A DNA stretch of 64,000 bases, taken from Sphingobium yanoikuyae. GTDB taxonomy: Bacteria > Pseudomonadota > Alphaproteobacteria > Sphingomonadales > Sphingomonadaceae. The stretch covers positions 1,939,501 through 2,003,500 of the forward strand of contig NZ_CP053021.1 in the NCBI RefSeq assembly GCF_013001025.1, in the 5' to 3' direction. Numbering within the stretch: position 1 is the stretch's first letter; each line of letters begins with the position of its first letter. Of this stretch, positions 47,520 to 57,277 are shown piece after piece. The position numbers and the translations under genes were made by a program. The notes beneath the pieces are model-generated. The model ran no database searches. It had not been told where the DNA came from and was given only the letters and a program-made list of their open reading frames with translations.

Positions 47520-49739
47520 TCACTTGGCCGGATCGACACCCTGATCGCGCAGGAAATTCTCGATCGTGGTCCAGAGGTGAACGCTGATCTTGGGACCGCC
47601 GACGCGGTGCGTCTGCCCCGGATAGACCATCAGTTCGAACGGCACGGCCGCCCCCTGCATCTTGGCCATCAGCGCGGTGGAATTGTCGAACACGACATTG
47701 TCGTCAGACATGCCGTGGATCAGCAGCAGCGGATCCTTGATCTTCACCGCATCATCGACCGCGTCGGAGCCCGGATAGGCGCTCGCCTTGTCCTGCGGCT
47801 GGCCCAGATAACGTTCGGTATAATGAGTGTCGTAAAACTCCCATTTCGTCACCGGCGCGCCCGAGACGATCGCGGCGAAGGTGCCCGGCGCCTTTTCCGC
47901 CAGCTTGAGCGACATATAGCCGCCATAGGACCAGCCATAGGTAGCAATCCGCTCGGGATCGACGAAGGGCTGGGCCTTCAGCCATTCGACGCCCTTCAAC
48001 TGATCGTCGACCTCGACCGTGCCCATGGCGCGATGGATCTGGTCCTCGAATGCCTTGCCGCGATCGGGCGTGCCGCGATTGTCGATCGAGAAGACGATCC
48101 AGCCCCGGTCGACCAGATATTGGTTGAGCGCGCCGCTCCAGGTGTTGGTCACCTGGCGCCCAGCACCCGGACCGCCATAATGGATCATGAAGACGGGATA
48201 GCGCTTGCCCGGCTGCATCGGCGGGGTCAGCATCTTGGTGTAGAGGGTGCTGCCATCGGCCGCCTTGACGGTGCCGAACACGGTCCTGGCATGGCTCGCC
48301 AGATAGGGCGCATAGGGATGATCGCCCTTCAGCGCATTTTCCGAAATCCACTGCAGCTGCTTGCCGCTGCTATCAGCCAGATAGACCTGCTTGGGCTGGT
48401 CGGCATTCTGGCGCGAGACGACGATCCGGCTCGCCGCACCATCCATCACCGCATCGTTCCACCAGCTCTTGGCGGTCAGCGCCTTCAGCGGACCGGCCTT
48501 GGCTAGCGACGTGACATAAAGCTGCTGCTCCAGCGGCGTCTCGCGATTGCCGGTGAAATAGACCAGGCCCTTGTCCTCATCCACGCCGACAATATCGCGT
48601 ACTTCCCATTCGCCGCTGGTCAGCGCGGTCCATTTGCCGTTCCGGACGTGATAGAGATGGCCATGGCCGGTCTTTTCCGACCACCACAGGAAGCTGCCGT
48701 CGCTCAGCGGCGTGAAATTATTGCTGAGGTTGATCCAGCTTTTCGACGTTTCGGTGAGGACGATCTTGGCCTTGCCGGTCGTCGGATCGACCGCAAGCAG
48801 GTCGAGGCGCTGCTGGTCCCGGCTTTCGCGCTGGACATAGAGGGTCTTGCCATCCTTCGACCAGTCGACGCGGGCGAGATAGACATTCTTGTCCGCGCCG
48901 AGGTCGACCTGGACCTGGCCGGAGCCGTCCGCGTTCATGACGAACAGGTCGACGATGGCGTTGGGCGTGCCGGCTGCGGGATAGCGCTGCTGATAGACCT
49001 TGGTCCCCTCGCCGCCGATCGCGGTGCGGGTGACGATGCCGACCGGGCTTTCATCGACCCGCGCCACGGCGATCTGTGCATCGGTAGGCGACCACCAATA
49101 GCCGGTGCGTCGGTCCATTTCCTCCTGCGCCACGAACTCCGATACGCCCCAGCTGAGCGTCTCGCTCGCGCCCTGGGTCAGTTGCTTCTCGCGGCCATTC
49201 ATCGGCTGCACGAACAGGTTGCCGCCCCGCACGAACGACACGAAGCCGCCCTTTGGGCTGACCACGCCATTGAGCTCGCCGTCCGGCGTGTCGGTGAGGC
49301 GGGTGACCTTGCCGTCAAGCGCGGCGAGATAGAGATCGCCATCGACCGGCACCAGGATGGTCTTGCCATCGGGCGACCAGTCATAGCTGGTGATGCCGGT
49401 GCTGCCGGCGACCGAGCGGTCGCGCTCGCGCTGCATCTTTTCCGCTTCGCTCAGTTCCGCGCCGCTGCCGGTCTTCTTCGAATCAACCAGCATGCGCTCG
49501 GCGCCGGTCGCGGTGTCGATCGCCCACAGGTCGAGCCGCTCCTTCTCGTCAGCGCGCGGCTTGAGCAAGGTTACCAGCTTGCCGTCGGGCGAGAGCTTGA
49601 GCGCACGCGGCTGCGGGCCGGCAAGGTCGGGGCTTGCGAACACACGCTCCAGCGTCAGCTTTTCCTGCGCTTGCGCGGCGGTGACGGGAAGCAGCAGCAA
49701 GGCGCCCAACGCAGCGCCGGCCTTCAGATATGGGGACAT
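47520..49739 (-). CDS. Secreted S9 dipeptidyl peptidase (DPP IV-like)
   Basis: A signal peptide (YLKAGAALGALLLLPVTAAQA) is followed by an eight-bladed DPP-IV N-terminal propeller (about residues 30-480) and an alpha/beta-hydrolase S9 domain. The catalytic Ser is in YGWSYGGYMSLKLA, the Asp in LIHGMSDDNVVFDNS, and the His in YPGQTHRVGG. Substrate-recognition Glu residues lie in GVSEFVAQEEMDR. It should release X-Pro or X-Ala dipeptides from imported peptides. ATG 49739 has AAGGA 6 nt upstream. ATG 49745 is an alternative. Confidence 0.92.
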   Translation of the reverse strand: MSPYLKAGAALGALLLLPVTAAQAQEKLTLERVFASPDLAGPQPRALKLSPDGKLVTLLKPRADEKERLDLWAIDTATGAERMLVDSKKTGSGAELSEAEKMQRERDRSVAGSTGITSYDWSPDGKTILVPVDGDLYLAALDGKVTRLTDTPDGELNGVVSPKGGFVSFVRGGNLFVQPMNGREKQLTQGASETLSWGVSEFVAQEEMDRRTGYWWSPTDAQIAVARVDESPVGIVTRTAIGGEGTKVYQQRYPAAGTPNAIVDLFVMNADGSGQVQVDLGADKNVYLARVDWSKDGKTLYVQRESRDQQRLDLLAVDPTTGKAKIVLTETSKSWINLSNNFTPLSDGSFLWWSEKTGHGHLYHVRNGKWTALTSGEWEVRDIVGVDEDKGLVYFTGNRETPLEQQLYVTSLAKAGPLKALTAKSWWNDAVMDGAASRIVVSRQNADQPKQVYLADSSGKQLQWISENALKGDHPYAPYLASHARTVFGTVKAADGSTLYTKMLTPPMQPGKRYPVFMIHYGGPGAGRQVTNTWSGALNQYLVDRGWIVFSIDNRGTPDRGKAFEDQIHRAMGTVEVDDQLKGVEWLKAQPFVDPERIATYGWSYGGYMSLKLAEKAPGTFAAIVSGAPVTKWEFYDTHYTERYLGQPQDKASAYPGSDAVDDAVKIKDPLLLIHGMSDDNVVFDNSTALMAKMQGAAVPFELMVYPGQTHRVGGPKISVHLWTTIENFLRDQGVDPAK

Positions 49740-49861
49740 GCTCATCCTTTCCGGGCAGCGCCCGATCGGGCGCCACAATATCGGCCGGGCTTAGCGCGAT
49801 GCGACGGAAAAGATCAATCGGTTGGAAGAATATGTCCTCCTGCCACGCCCCCCCCCAACAC

Positions 49862-50819
49862 TCAGACCAGCCCGCTCCGCACCTGCCATTTGCGCGCGAT
49901 TGTCGGCCAGTCGGCAAAGGGCTGGGCCGGATCGCCGCGCAGGCCGACGCCATGGCTGCCCTCGTCGAACAGATGCATGTCGATCGCCCCCCTGCGCGGC
50001 CCGCACCGCCCCGAACAGGGTCAGCGACTGGTCTACCGGCACGGTGCGGTCATGGACCGAATGGAACAGGATCATCGGCGGCGTGGTCGACGCCACGATC
50101 TTGTCCAGCGAATAGGCAGCTATTTGCGCTTCAGTCGGATCGTCGCCGATCAGCGACCTTCGGCTCCCGCCATTGGTGGCGCCGGCCATCGTCACTACCG
50201 GATAGAGCAGGATTGCCCCGTCCGGCCGGGCCGACAGATGGTCCGCACTTTCCGCCATCGGATAGATGCGGTCATTGGGCCGCATGCACAGGCTCCCGGC
50301 CAGATGACCGCCGGCGGAGCCCCCCAGCACCAGCACCCTCTGCGGATCGACGGTCCAGCCGCCGCTGCGCCCGGCCCGGATCAGCCGCATCGCCCGCTGC
50401 GCATCCTGTAGAGCGACATCGGCGCCCGCCGCCCAGCGATCGGCCGGCAGGCGATAGCGCAGGACGAAGGCATGGATGCCCATGTCGGCCATCCAGCGCG
50501 CACATTCATAGCCTTCCCGATCAATGCCGACCCGCGAATAGCCGCCGCCAGGAATGATCAGCACTGCCGCGCCCGTGGGCTTGGCCGCCGCGAACCAGGA
50601 CAGGGTCGGCCGCGTCACATGGATGCCGACGCGGTAGCGATAGCCCAGCGTGTCAATCTGGTCGTCCACCACTTCGGTGACGGCCGGCATCTTGCCGCCC
50701 GGCACGCCGTCGGGCCAGAGCGGGATGATCTGGGTCGGCTCGTCGGTGGCCGCGGAAAAGCGGCCGAACAGCGGTGAACTTGCCACCGCCGCCAGAAATT
50801 CGCGTCGACTGCCGATCAT
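49862..50819 (-). pseudogene. Secreted esterase of the BD-FAE/acetyl-xylan-esterase type, frameshifted
   Basis: A Tat-like N-terminus (SRREFLA) precedes an alpha/beta hydrolase domain with the oxyanion segment LIIPGGGYS, nucleophile elbow LGGSAGGHLAG (Ser168), and the acid in LFHSVHDRTVPVDQS. After LFGAVRAA the zero frame becomes Arg-rich nonsense and runs on to 49791. The neighbouring frame restores AIDMHLFDEGSHGVGLRGD with the expected catalytic His, and stops at 49862. One G too many in the G6 run (C6 at 49987-49992 on the plus strand) explains this. It is the last gene of the TonB-receptor operon. The frameshift may be a pseudogene mutation or a homopolymer sequencing error. Confidence 0.8.
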
Positions 50820-50831
50820 CCCGTCTCCCTT

Positions 50832-52253
50832 TCAGTTCGTGACCTGCGTCAGATAGACGCTGCCGGTGGTGCTGTTCACATCGGTCGGCGCGGCGCCGTA
50901 GATGATATCGGTGTCGGCCGACAGCGGCACCGTGGCAAGCCGGGTTATCGCCTTGCCGGGCGCGAGGTCGGTGATGGTCCAGCCCGACGCCGTCGATGTC
51001 TTGAGCCCCTGTCGCAGCCCTTCGCCGGTGGTAGCGAAATAGACGCGGACCTGCGCCGCCGTGCGCGATATGCCCAGCGCTGCGGGCACATTGTTGCTGG
51101 CGGCAAAGATTTTTTCCCGGCTGGTCCAGCCGGTGCCGCTCCAGCGCACGCGCCAGACGTCGAAATTCGCGTCGCCGCTGCCGTCGGTCGGGCGATAGCG
51201 ATAGGCGATGGTCGGCTGATTATAATCGTCAAGCGCCAGCTTGGCGCTCTGCAACCCCTTGAGCGTCTGATCGGTGGTGAAGACCTCGCCCGACTGGAGC
51301 GGCAGGAAGAAGAGCTTGGCATTGGCCAGGCCCACCGGCAGCGTCGCCGCCGTGCCGTCGGCATAGCTCCAGCCGCCGCCGGTCGGCGAGTAGCGCAGAT
51401 AGCTGCCATAATGACGCAGCGACCGGGGCAGCGACTTGGCCCATTCCCACAGCAGATGAACGCTGCCGTCGCCGCCGAAATTCATGTCGTCGGGATAGAC
51501 GACCGCATCATTGGCGGCGGCAAAGGTGCCGACATGGCTCCAAGCGCCACTGCTGCCCGACATGGCCCAGCGAAACAGTTCGCCCTCGCCATCATAGGTC
51601 GCCGCATCATAGCTGCGGATCATCAGATAGACGTCGCCATTGGGCGCCCGCTTGGCGACCGGATAGGTATAGAGGCCGGTAGCGGGAATATCGGTCTGGC
51701 GGGTGAAGCTCATGCCACCGGGCGCATCGGCGCGGAAATAGCGCATGCCATCCGACAGATTATGCATGTCGGCCCAGACATGCAGCACGCCCGCGCCATC
51801 GACCGCGATAGTCGGCTGCTTGTGGCCGATATCGTCCGCCTCGGTCCAGACCGTGCCATCCGGATTGCGCAGCACGGCGAAGGTCCAGGTGCCGCTCGTG
51901 TCGCGCTTGCCGATCTTGACCTCATGGCTACCGGCCGCGCCGGAGGCTGGCGGACTGTCGAAGGCGACATAGAGCGTGCCATCGGGCGCCAGCGCGATCG
52001 GCACCCACCAGGCGGCCTGGTTGGAGGAGTCCGCGTCTCGCGGCACCCGTTCGACACTGATGCTGGCGGCGAGCGCAGCGGCCATCGGTTCTTCCGCCGT
52101 GGCCTGGAGCGGGCTGCCGAGGCTGACCCAGTTGGCGATGGCGCTGGTCGATCCGCTGGCGCCGCCCGTGGTGGCCGTATTGCTCAGCAGCAGCGCGGCC
52201 GACGCCGTTCCGGCAAGGGTCAGTCCCCCTGCCAGTCCATAGAAACGCTTCAT
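50832..52253 (-). CDS. Secreted BNR-4 repeat propeller protein
   Basis: An N-terminal export signal (MKRFYGLAGGLTLAGTASA) is followed by a ~430-residue beta-propeller with repeated Asp-box-like blades such as ALAPDGTLYVAF, IAVDGAGVLHVWADMHN and NFGGDGSVHLLWEW. The HNLSDGMRYFRA and DDMNFGGDG segments match the BNR_4 type (PF15892-like). Members of that family include lyases or hydrolases acting on ulvan and other uronate polymers, and many uncharacterised proteins. Its place in a sugar-acid operon suggests it opens a polysaccharide or oligosaccharide outside the cytoplasm. The activity is not proven. Confidence 0.75.
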   Translation of the reverse strand: MKRFYGLAGGLTLAGTASAALLLSNTATTGGASGSTSAIANWVSLGSPLQATAEEPMAAALAASISVERVPRDADSSNQAAWWVPIALAPDGTLYVAFDSPPASGAAGSHEVKIGKRDTSGTWTFAVLRNPDGTVWTEADDIGHKQPTIAVDGAGVLHVWADMHNLSDGMRYFRADAPGGMSFTRQTDIPATGLYTYPVAKRAPNGDVYLMIRSYDAATYDGEGELFRWAMSGSSGAWSHVGTFAAANDAVVYPDDMNFGGDGSVHLLWEWAKSLPRSLRHYGSYLRYSPTGGGWSYADGTAATLPVGLANAKLFFLPLQSGEVFTTDQTLKGLQSAKLALDDYNQPTIAYRYRPTDGSGDANFDVWRVRWSGTGWTSREKIFAASNNVPAALGISRTAAQVRVYFATTGEGLRQGLKTSTASGWTITDLAPGKAITRLATVPLSADTDIIYGAAPTDVNSTTGSVYLTQVTN

Positions 52254-52272
52254 CTTCCTCTCCCACTTGTTG

Positions 52273-53508
52273 TTATGCGTGGACGAGTTGCCCTTCCCCA
52301 TTGGATCGGCGCGCACTGCGCAGCGCCAGGAAGGCAAGCAGAAAGGCGATCGGATGGAGCAGCGCCATCAGCAGGAAGCTGCGTTCGAACGCACCGCCCG
52401 CGACAAGCTGGCCGACCAATTGGGTCGAGAGCAGCCCGCCAAGCCCGCTGCCCGCCGCGACCACGCCGAACACGGTGGCGACGATTCGGGTGGGATAGAG
52501 ATCGACGATCAGCGTGCTGATATTGATCTGGAACACCAGATGGGCGAAGGCCACGGCAGAGGCGAGCGCGAACAGGATCGGCAGGGCCGGATGGCTGGCC
52601 GCGATCGCGCCGAGCGGCGCCACCAGCGCGGCCGCGCCCATCACGATGATGCGGCTGGTTGCCGGCGCCACACCGCGCGCGATCAACCGGCTGGAGAAGA
52701 AGCCCCCGCCGATGCTGCCAAGATCGGCTGCGAGATAGACGATCCACGCTATGGAGGCGACCGCGATCAGGGTCAGGCCATAGATATCGGTCAGATATTT
52801 GGGAAACCAGAAGAGGTAGAAATACCAGACCGGATCGGCGACCGCACGGGCACCGGCAAGCAGCCAGACCGACCGGTCGCGCAGGATGCGGCCCCATAGG
52901 GCGCCCTCGCTGATCCGCTCCTCCTTCGGCTCCGGCGCGCTGCGCGGATAGACCATCAGCCAGACGACCAGCCAGACAAGCCCCGCCGCGCCAGTGGCGA
53001 TGAACGCCGCGCGCCAGCCGAAATGCAGCGCGATGCCGGCGATCAGCGGTGGCGCCAGCGTCGCGCCGATCATCGCCCCGGCCGTATAGATGCCGAGCGC
53101 TATACCCCGTTCCCTGGGCGGAAAATGTTCCGACACCGCCTTGGGGCCGGCAGTGTAGTTGCCCGCCTCCCCCAGCCCCAGTGCGAAGCGCGCCGCGCCC
53201 AGCGCCCCTGCCGACCGGACGAAACCGGTCAGCAGGTTCGCCAGCGACCACCAGCCCACGAACAGCGCCAAAGACAGGCGCGTGCCCAGCCAGTCGGTCA
53301 CCCGGCCGGCCATCAGATAGGCGAAGGTATAGGCAATGAGGAAAGCCTGGACGACGCGCGCATAGGCGATGTCGTCCATATGCAGGTCTTGTTGCACCGT
53401 CGTCGCCAGGATCGAAAGCGCCTGCCGGTCGAGATAGTTGATCACGGTCGAGGCGAACAGCATCGCCAGGATCGCCCATCTGATCTTGCGGGCCTTCCCC
53501 TCGATCAT
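52273..53508 (-). CDS. MFS transporter, hexuronate/sugar-acid type (ACS family)
   Basis: The 411-residue carrier has the anion:cation symporter start INYLDRQALSILA and the helix 2-3 motif GRVTDWLGTRLSLA. The long FALGLGEAGNYTAGPKAVSEHFPPRERGIALG signature is typical of ExuT/GarP/DgoT carriers of hexuronates, glucarate or galactonate. Its position between the KDGal kinase and the BNR-4 protein supports uptake of a sugar acid across the inner membrane. The start overlaps the dgoK-like stop (ATGA). Confidence 0.87.
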   Translation of the reverse strand: MIEGKARKIRWAILAMLFASTVINYLDRQALSILATTVQQDLHMDDIAYARVVQAFLIAYTFAYLMAGRVTDWLGTRLSLALFVGWWSLANLLTGFVRSAGALGAARFALGLGEAGNYTAGPKAVSEHFPPRERGIALGIYTAGAMIGATLAPPLIAGIALHFGWRAAFIATGAAGLVWLVVWLMVYPRSAPEPKEERISEGALWGRILRDRSVWLLAGARAVADPVWYFYLFWFPKYLTDIYGLTLIAVASIAWIVYLAADLGSIGGGFFSSRLIARGVAPATSRIIVMGAAALVAPLGAIAASHPALPILFALASAVAFAHLVFQINISTLIVDLYPTRIVATVFGVVAAGSGLGGLLSTQLVGQLVAGGAFERSFLLMALLHPIAFLLAFLALRSARRSNGEGQLVHA

Positions 53509-54455
53509 GCGGTGGCGGCCTCCATGCGCGCGGCGATCGCCGACAGGCCGGCAAGCGCGGTGCCGTCGCCCGCCGCCTTTTCGATCGCGATCCCCAGGCG
53601 ATCGCAGACCCGGCCATAGAGATCGACCAGCAGTTCCGCGCCGACCAGGACGATGGTGTCCACCGCCATGCCGCGCGCGCGATGGGCGGCGACCGCGTCG
53701 CGGACCTCCGCACCGATCATCAACCCGGACAGGAAGGAAGGCGCGGCGTCGCTGGTCAGTTCGCCCATCAGGATGCGACTGCGCAGCGCGAACAGTCCAT
53801 GTTCGATCGCCAAGCTCGGATCATCGATCACCAGCCCGGCTCCGACATCGAAGGCGGCGATGTCGGTCGGCGCGGCCGGATCATAGGGTTTTGCCAACGA
53901 CCGACCGAGCAGGCCATGGGCGAGCAGCAGCTCGCGCATTTCCCCCTGCATAGAGGTGACGAAATCCAGCACCGTCCGCCCGCGCACCCGCACCCATTTG
54001 GCATGGGTGCCCGGCAGGCAGATCAGCCGTTCGGCATCATCATCCGCCACGCCCGCCAGCCAGCCGAACAATTGCACTTCCTCGCCGCGCATCACATCGG
54101 GCTGGCCGAAGATGTTGCGGCAGGACAGGCCCGGCACGATCGCGATAGGGCATCCCGCCGCCTCGAACCGCAGCAACGCGCCGGCCATCGCCTCTGGCCC
54201 GGCCGGGCAAGGCAGATAGGCCGCCTCACGCCAGCCGATGGTCGACCCGATCATGCCCGACAGCAGCACCGGCATCGGACCATGACGATCGATCCAGTCC
54301 CCTGCCGCCGCGCGGAAGGCGGTTTCATGATCGGCCACATCCTTGGCGCCCTTGCCACGCACCGTCTCGACCGGGATCAGCCGCCCCTCCTCCACCCGGC
54401 ACAGGTGAAGGCGCATGTTGCTCGATCCCCAATCGCCCGCGATCAGCATAGTCAT
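53505..54455 (-). CDS. dgoK: 2-dehydro-3-deoxygalactonokinase
   Basis: DgoK phosphorylates 2-keto-3-deoxygalactonate to KDPGal. The ASKHA-fold start AGDWGSSNMRLHLC (phosphate-1 loop), LPGTHAKWVRV (with GTHxKW, a DgoK signature), and SFLSGLMIGAEVRD fit the family. The length (316) is slightly short of usual. GAGG lies 5 nt before ATG 54455. It lies 7 nt after the TonB receptor gene and is coupled to the MFS gene. The usual partner dgoA (KDPGal aldolase) is not present in this window. Confidence 0.9.
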   Translation of the reverse strand: MTMLIAGDWGSSNMRLHLCRVEEGRLIPVETVRGKGAKDVADHETAFRAAAGDWIDRHGPMPVLLSGMIGSTIGWREAAYLPCPAGPEAMAGALLRFEAAGCPIAIVPGLSCRNIFGQPDVMRGEEVQLFGWLAGVADDDAERLICLPGTHAKWVRVRGRTVLDFVTSMQGEMRELLLAHGLLGRSLAKPYDPAAPTDIAAFDVGAGLVIDDPSLAIEHGLFALRSRILMGELTSDAAPSFLSGLMIGAEVRDAVAAHRARGMAVDTIVLVGAELLVDLYGRVCDRLGIAIEKAAGDGTALAGLSAIAARMEAATA

Positions 54456-54462
54456 CCCGTCC

Positions 54463-57108
54463 TCAGAACTTGAAGTTGGCGCCGATGGCGAAGCGGCGCC
54501 CCTGCTCGGCATAGAGGGCGATCGCTTCGGGCGCGCCGGTATAGCGGATCTGCTTCTCGTTGGTCAGGTTGCCGGCCTCGGCATAGATACCAAAGGCGCC
54601 AAAATCATAGCGGATCGATGCGTCGATCGTCTCATAGGGCTTGAAGAAGGAGCCTTCGCCACCCGCCGTCACGCTGTCGAGATAGCCCGAGCGATAATTA
54701 TAGGCGACGCGCAGGCCGAACCCGTCCTTTTCATAATAGCCGACCAGATTGGCATTATGCTTGGACAGCCCTTCCAGCGGCAGGGTGGCGCCGGTGCGGG
54801 CATTCACGAACGGCGTGCTGCTGTCGATATAGCTGTAGTTCGCCAGAATGCCGAAGCCGCTGGCAAAGCCATCCAGGAAGTTTAACGGCAGCTGCAGCAT
54901 CACTTCCGCACCCTTGAGCTTGCCGCCCTCTCCATTGACCTTGCGCGTGACCAGGAATTGCTGGGCCTCACCCGGCACATCCTCGAAGGTCGAGCGGGTG
55001 GTCAGGAAGGAGCCGATATCCTTGTAGAAGAGGCCGACCGTCAGCGCCGATCCCTGGCGGAAATACCATTCCAGCGACACGTCATACTGGTCGGCGCGGA
55101 ACGGCTTGAGGTTCGGATTGCCGCCGGTCCCGGTATAGACGATGCGGTTGAGCAGCAAGCCGGGGCTCAGATCCTGCGAGTCCGGCAGGCCGACGACCTT
55201 GGCCGCACCGACACGGGCCACCAGTTGATCGGTCAGGTCGAACTTCAACACCGCGCTCGGCAACCAGTCCTCATAGGAGGGCGATGCGGTGACCGGCTGG
55301 AACGTGCCGTCGGCGCGGCGCAGCGCGGACACCGCATCGCGGTCGGTGCGGGTGTAACGCAGGCCGATATTGCCGGAGAAGGGAATGCTGCCTAGGTCGC
55401 CCTTCAGATTGAGCTTCACATAGCCCGCCTTGGTGACTTCATCGAGCTTGTAGGAGGCGGTGGGGTCCAGCACGCGTGGCGTGCAACTGCCCAATATCGC
55501 CTCGCAGGCGAAGTCCGCGCCGGTGCCGAACGGATTGCCGACCAGATAGGATTGGGCGAAGGGCGCCTTGCCACCCAGCAGATCGGGGAAGCTGCCGACC
55601 TCATAGAGCGCCGCATCGCGATCGGTCAGGCGGACCGAGGAGGTGAGCTGTGACAGCAGCGAATTGCGCGCGGTCTTGAGCTTGGCGATACGGCCGCCGA
55701 CCTCGAAGGAGTCCAGCACGCCGCTTTCGATCGCATAGCGCAGGTCGACCCGGCCGGCATATTCCTTCGCATTGGATTCAAAGCGGTTATCGAAGAAGTT
55801 GGAATAATTGTAGAGCGACGGATCGAGCAGGTCGACGCCCGACGGCAGGGCCAGTTGCGGCACGCCGCCGCCGGTGAAATCGAACGAGGTCAGATAGGAT
55901 GCCCGCGTCTGGGTGCGGACATAGGTCTGGTTGTAGTTGAGCTGGGCATCCGAATAGCTGCCCTCCGCCTTGATCGTCCACGGCCCCTTCTCATAACGCA
56001 GGTTCAGCGCGCTGGAGAGCGAGTCATCCTTGATCGTCAGCCGCTCGTCATTGCCCTGCAGCGGCCGGCGGACCGTGCCCGCGACCAGCACCTCATTGGG
56101 TGAGAAGCTGTAGTCGACATAGTCCGCGCCATTGCTGGTCAGCGCGACAGCGAACCAGTTGCGGCGGCGCTTGGCCTTGCCGGCGGCATAGACGGTGTCC
56201 AGCGACAGCTCGAGTTCGTCGGTGGGTCGCCATTGCAACACGACATTGGCGCCAAGCCGCTTGCGGCGTTCGCGCAGCCGCTGATAGCGAAGGTCGGCGA
56301 TATAGGTGCCGGCCAGGCCGTCGCCATTGGGATCATTGTCGGCCACGCCATCGCCATTGGGATCGAACGCGCCGGTCAGCGGCAGGAAGCCGGCGAAGCT
56401 GTTGAAACTGTCTTCCTGGATCGGCCGGTCGGATGCGGTCACATTCACCAGCACGCCGAACCGGTCATCGAAATTGCGCGAATAGAGCAGCGAACCGCTG
56501 ACACCCTTGCGGTCGAGCATGTCGGCATAGCTGCCTTCGATCCGGCCGGCGACCATCGTGTTCGGCGCGTCGAGCGGCTTGCGGGTGATGATGTTGACCG
56601 TGCCGCCCAGCGACCCGTCAATCTGGTCGGCCGACAGCAGCTTGGTGACTTCCAGGCGGCTGATCAGTTCGGCGGGATAAAGCGACAGCGGATTGAAATC
56701 GGCATCGGCCGGCACGCCGGGACCACGACCAAAGGGGCTGACCAGCGAGCGCCCATTCACCTCGGTCCGGTTCTGACGCAGGCCGCGGATCGAGACGCTG
56801 GTGCCATCGCCCAGCGAGCGGCGGATTTGCACGCCCGATACGCGCTGGAGCGATTCCGCGATATTCTGGTCGGGCAGCTTGCCGACATCCTCGGCCACGA
56901 TCGAGTCAACGAAGGTGACAGCCTGGCGCTTGGTCTCGATGCCCTTGCTCAGGCTCTGACGAATGCCGGTGACGACGATATCGGCGACCGCGCCGTCCGC
57001 CGCCTGGGCGGGCTGCGGCTCTGCGGTTTCCTGGCCGGCTACGATCGTCGGAAACGCGGCCGTGCTGGCCAGTACCAACAGGCTCGCGCATTTTGCTACC
57101 TTGCGCAT
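54463..57108 (-). CDS. TonB-dependent receptor for a carbohydrate
   Basis: An outer-membrane active importer of the sphingomonad/Caulobacter TIGR01782-like group. After the signal peptide (MRKVAKCASLLVLASTAAFPT), a TonB-box-like ADIVVTG motif leads into the plug domain with QNIAESLQRVSGVQI and GTSVSIRGLRQNRTEVNGR. A 22-strand barrel follows, ending FAIGANFKF with a terminal Phe. At 881 residues it is typical. AGGAGG lies 8 nt before ATG 57108. ATG 57114 is also in frame. It is first in the operon with the dgoK-like gene, which suggests uptake of oligosaccharide or sugar acid. Confidence 0.9.
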   Translation of the reverse strand: MRKVAKCASLLVLASTAAFPTIVAGQETAEPQPAQAADGAVADIVVTGIRQSLSKGIETKRQAVTFVDSIVAEDVGKLPDQNIAESLQRVSGVQIRRSLGDGTSVSIRGLRQNRTEVNGRSLVSPFGRGPGVPADADFNPLSLYPAELISRLEVTKLLSADQIDGSLGGTVNIITRKPLDAPNTMVAGRIEGSYADMLDRKGVSGSLLYSRNFDDRFGVLVNVTASDRPIQEDSFNSFAGFLPLTGAFDPNGDGVADNDPNGDGLAGTYIADLRYQRLRERRKRLGANVVLQWRPTDELELSLDTVYAAGKAKRRRNWFAVALTSNGADYVDYSFSPNEVLVAGTVRRPLQGNDERLTIKDDSLSSALNLRYEKGPWTIKAEGSYSDAQLNYNQTYVRTQTRASYLTSFDFTGGGVPQLALPSGVDLLDPSLYNYSNFFDNRFESNAKEYAGRVDLRYAIESGVLDSFEVGGRIAKLKTARNSLLSQLTSSVRLTDRDAALYEVGSFPDLLGGKAPFAQSYLVGNPFGTGADFACEAILGSCTPRVLDPTASYKLDEVTKAGYVKLNLKGDLGSIPFSGNIGLRYTRTDRDAVSALRRADGTFQPVTASPSYEDWLPSAVLKFDLTDQLVARVGAAKVVGLPDSQDLSPGLLLNRIVYTGTGGNPNLKPFRADQYDVSLEWYFRQGSALTVGLFYKDIGSFLTTRSTFEDVPGEAQQFLVTRKVNGEGGKLKGAEVMLQLPLNFLDGFASGFGILANYSYIDSSTPFVNARTGATLPLEGLSKHNANLVGYYEKDGFGLRVAYNYRSGYLDSVTAGGEGSFFKPYETIDASIRYDFGAFGIYAEAGNLTNEKQIRYTGAPEAIALYAEQGRRFAIGANFKF

Positions 57109-57148
57109 CTTCATCCCCTCCTGTGCGAGCATTGTGCTTCTGAGAGGG

Positions 57149-57207
57149 AAATTGTTGCACAATTAGCGACGTGTCAATCCCGAAATCTGAAATTTGTTGC
57201 TTTTATA
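57149..57207 (-). promoter_or_regulatory. Control region of the TonB-receptor operon
   Basis: On the minus strand a TTGACA box (57172-57177) lies 17 nt from CAATTT (57149-57154). The first box sits in GATTGACACGTCGCTAA (57163-57179), nearly identical to a site upstream of the DapA-family gene. Further upstream, TATAAAAGCAACA (57195-57207) is identical to a site upstream of the SDR gene. TGTTGC/GCAACA half-sites recur at 57153 and at about 57269. These are likely operators, perhaps for the IclR regulator next door. Confidence 0.55.
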
Positions 57208-57277
57208 TCGATTTAATTGGCCAATTTTGCTAAGAAAAATCGACACATCAGCATATCCGTATCACATGAAGCAACAC

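Noticed and set aside
49791..49861. The 23-codon C-terminal extension of the esterase in the zero frame
   Set aside because: It lies downstream of the frameshift, is Arg/Gly-rich and does not match the family. The true end is at 49862.
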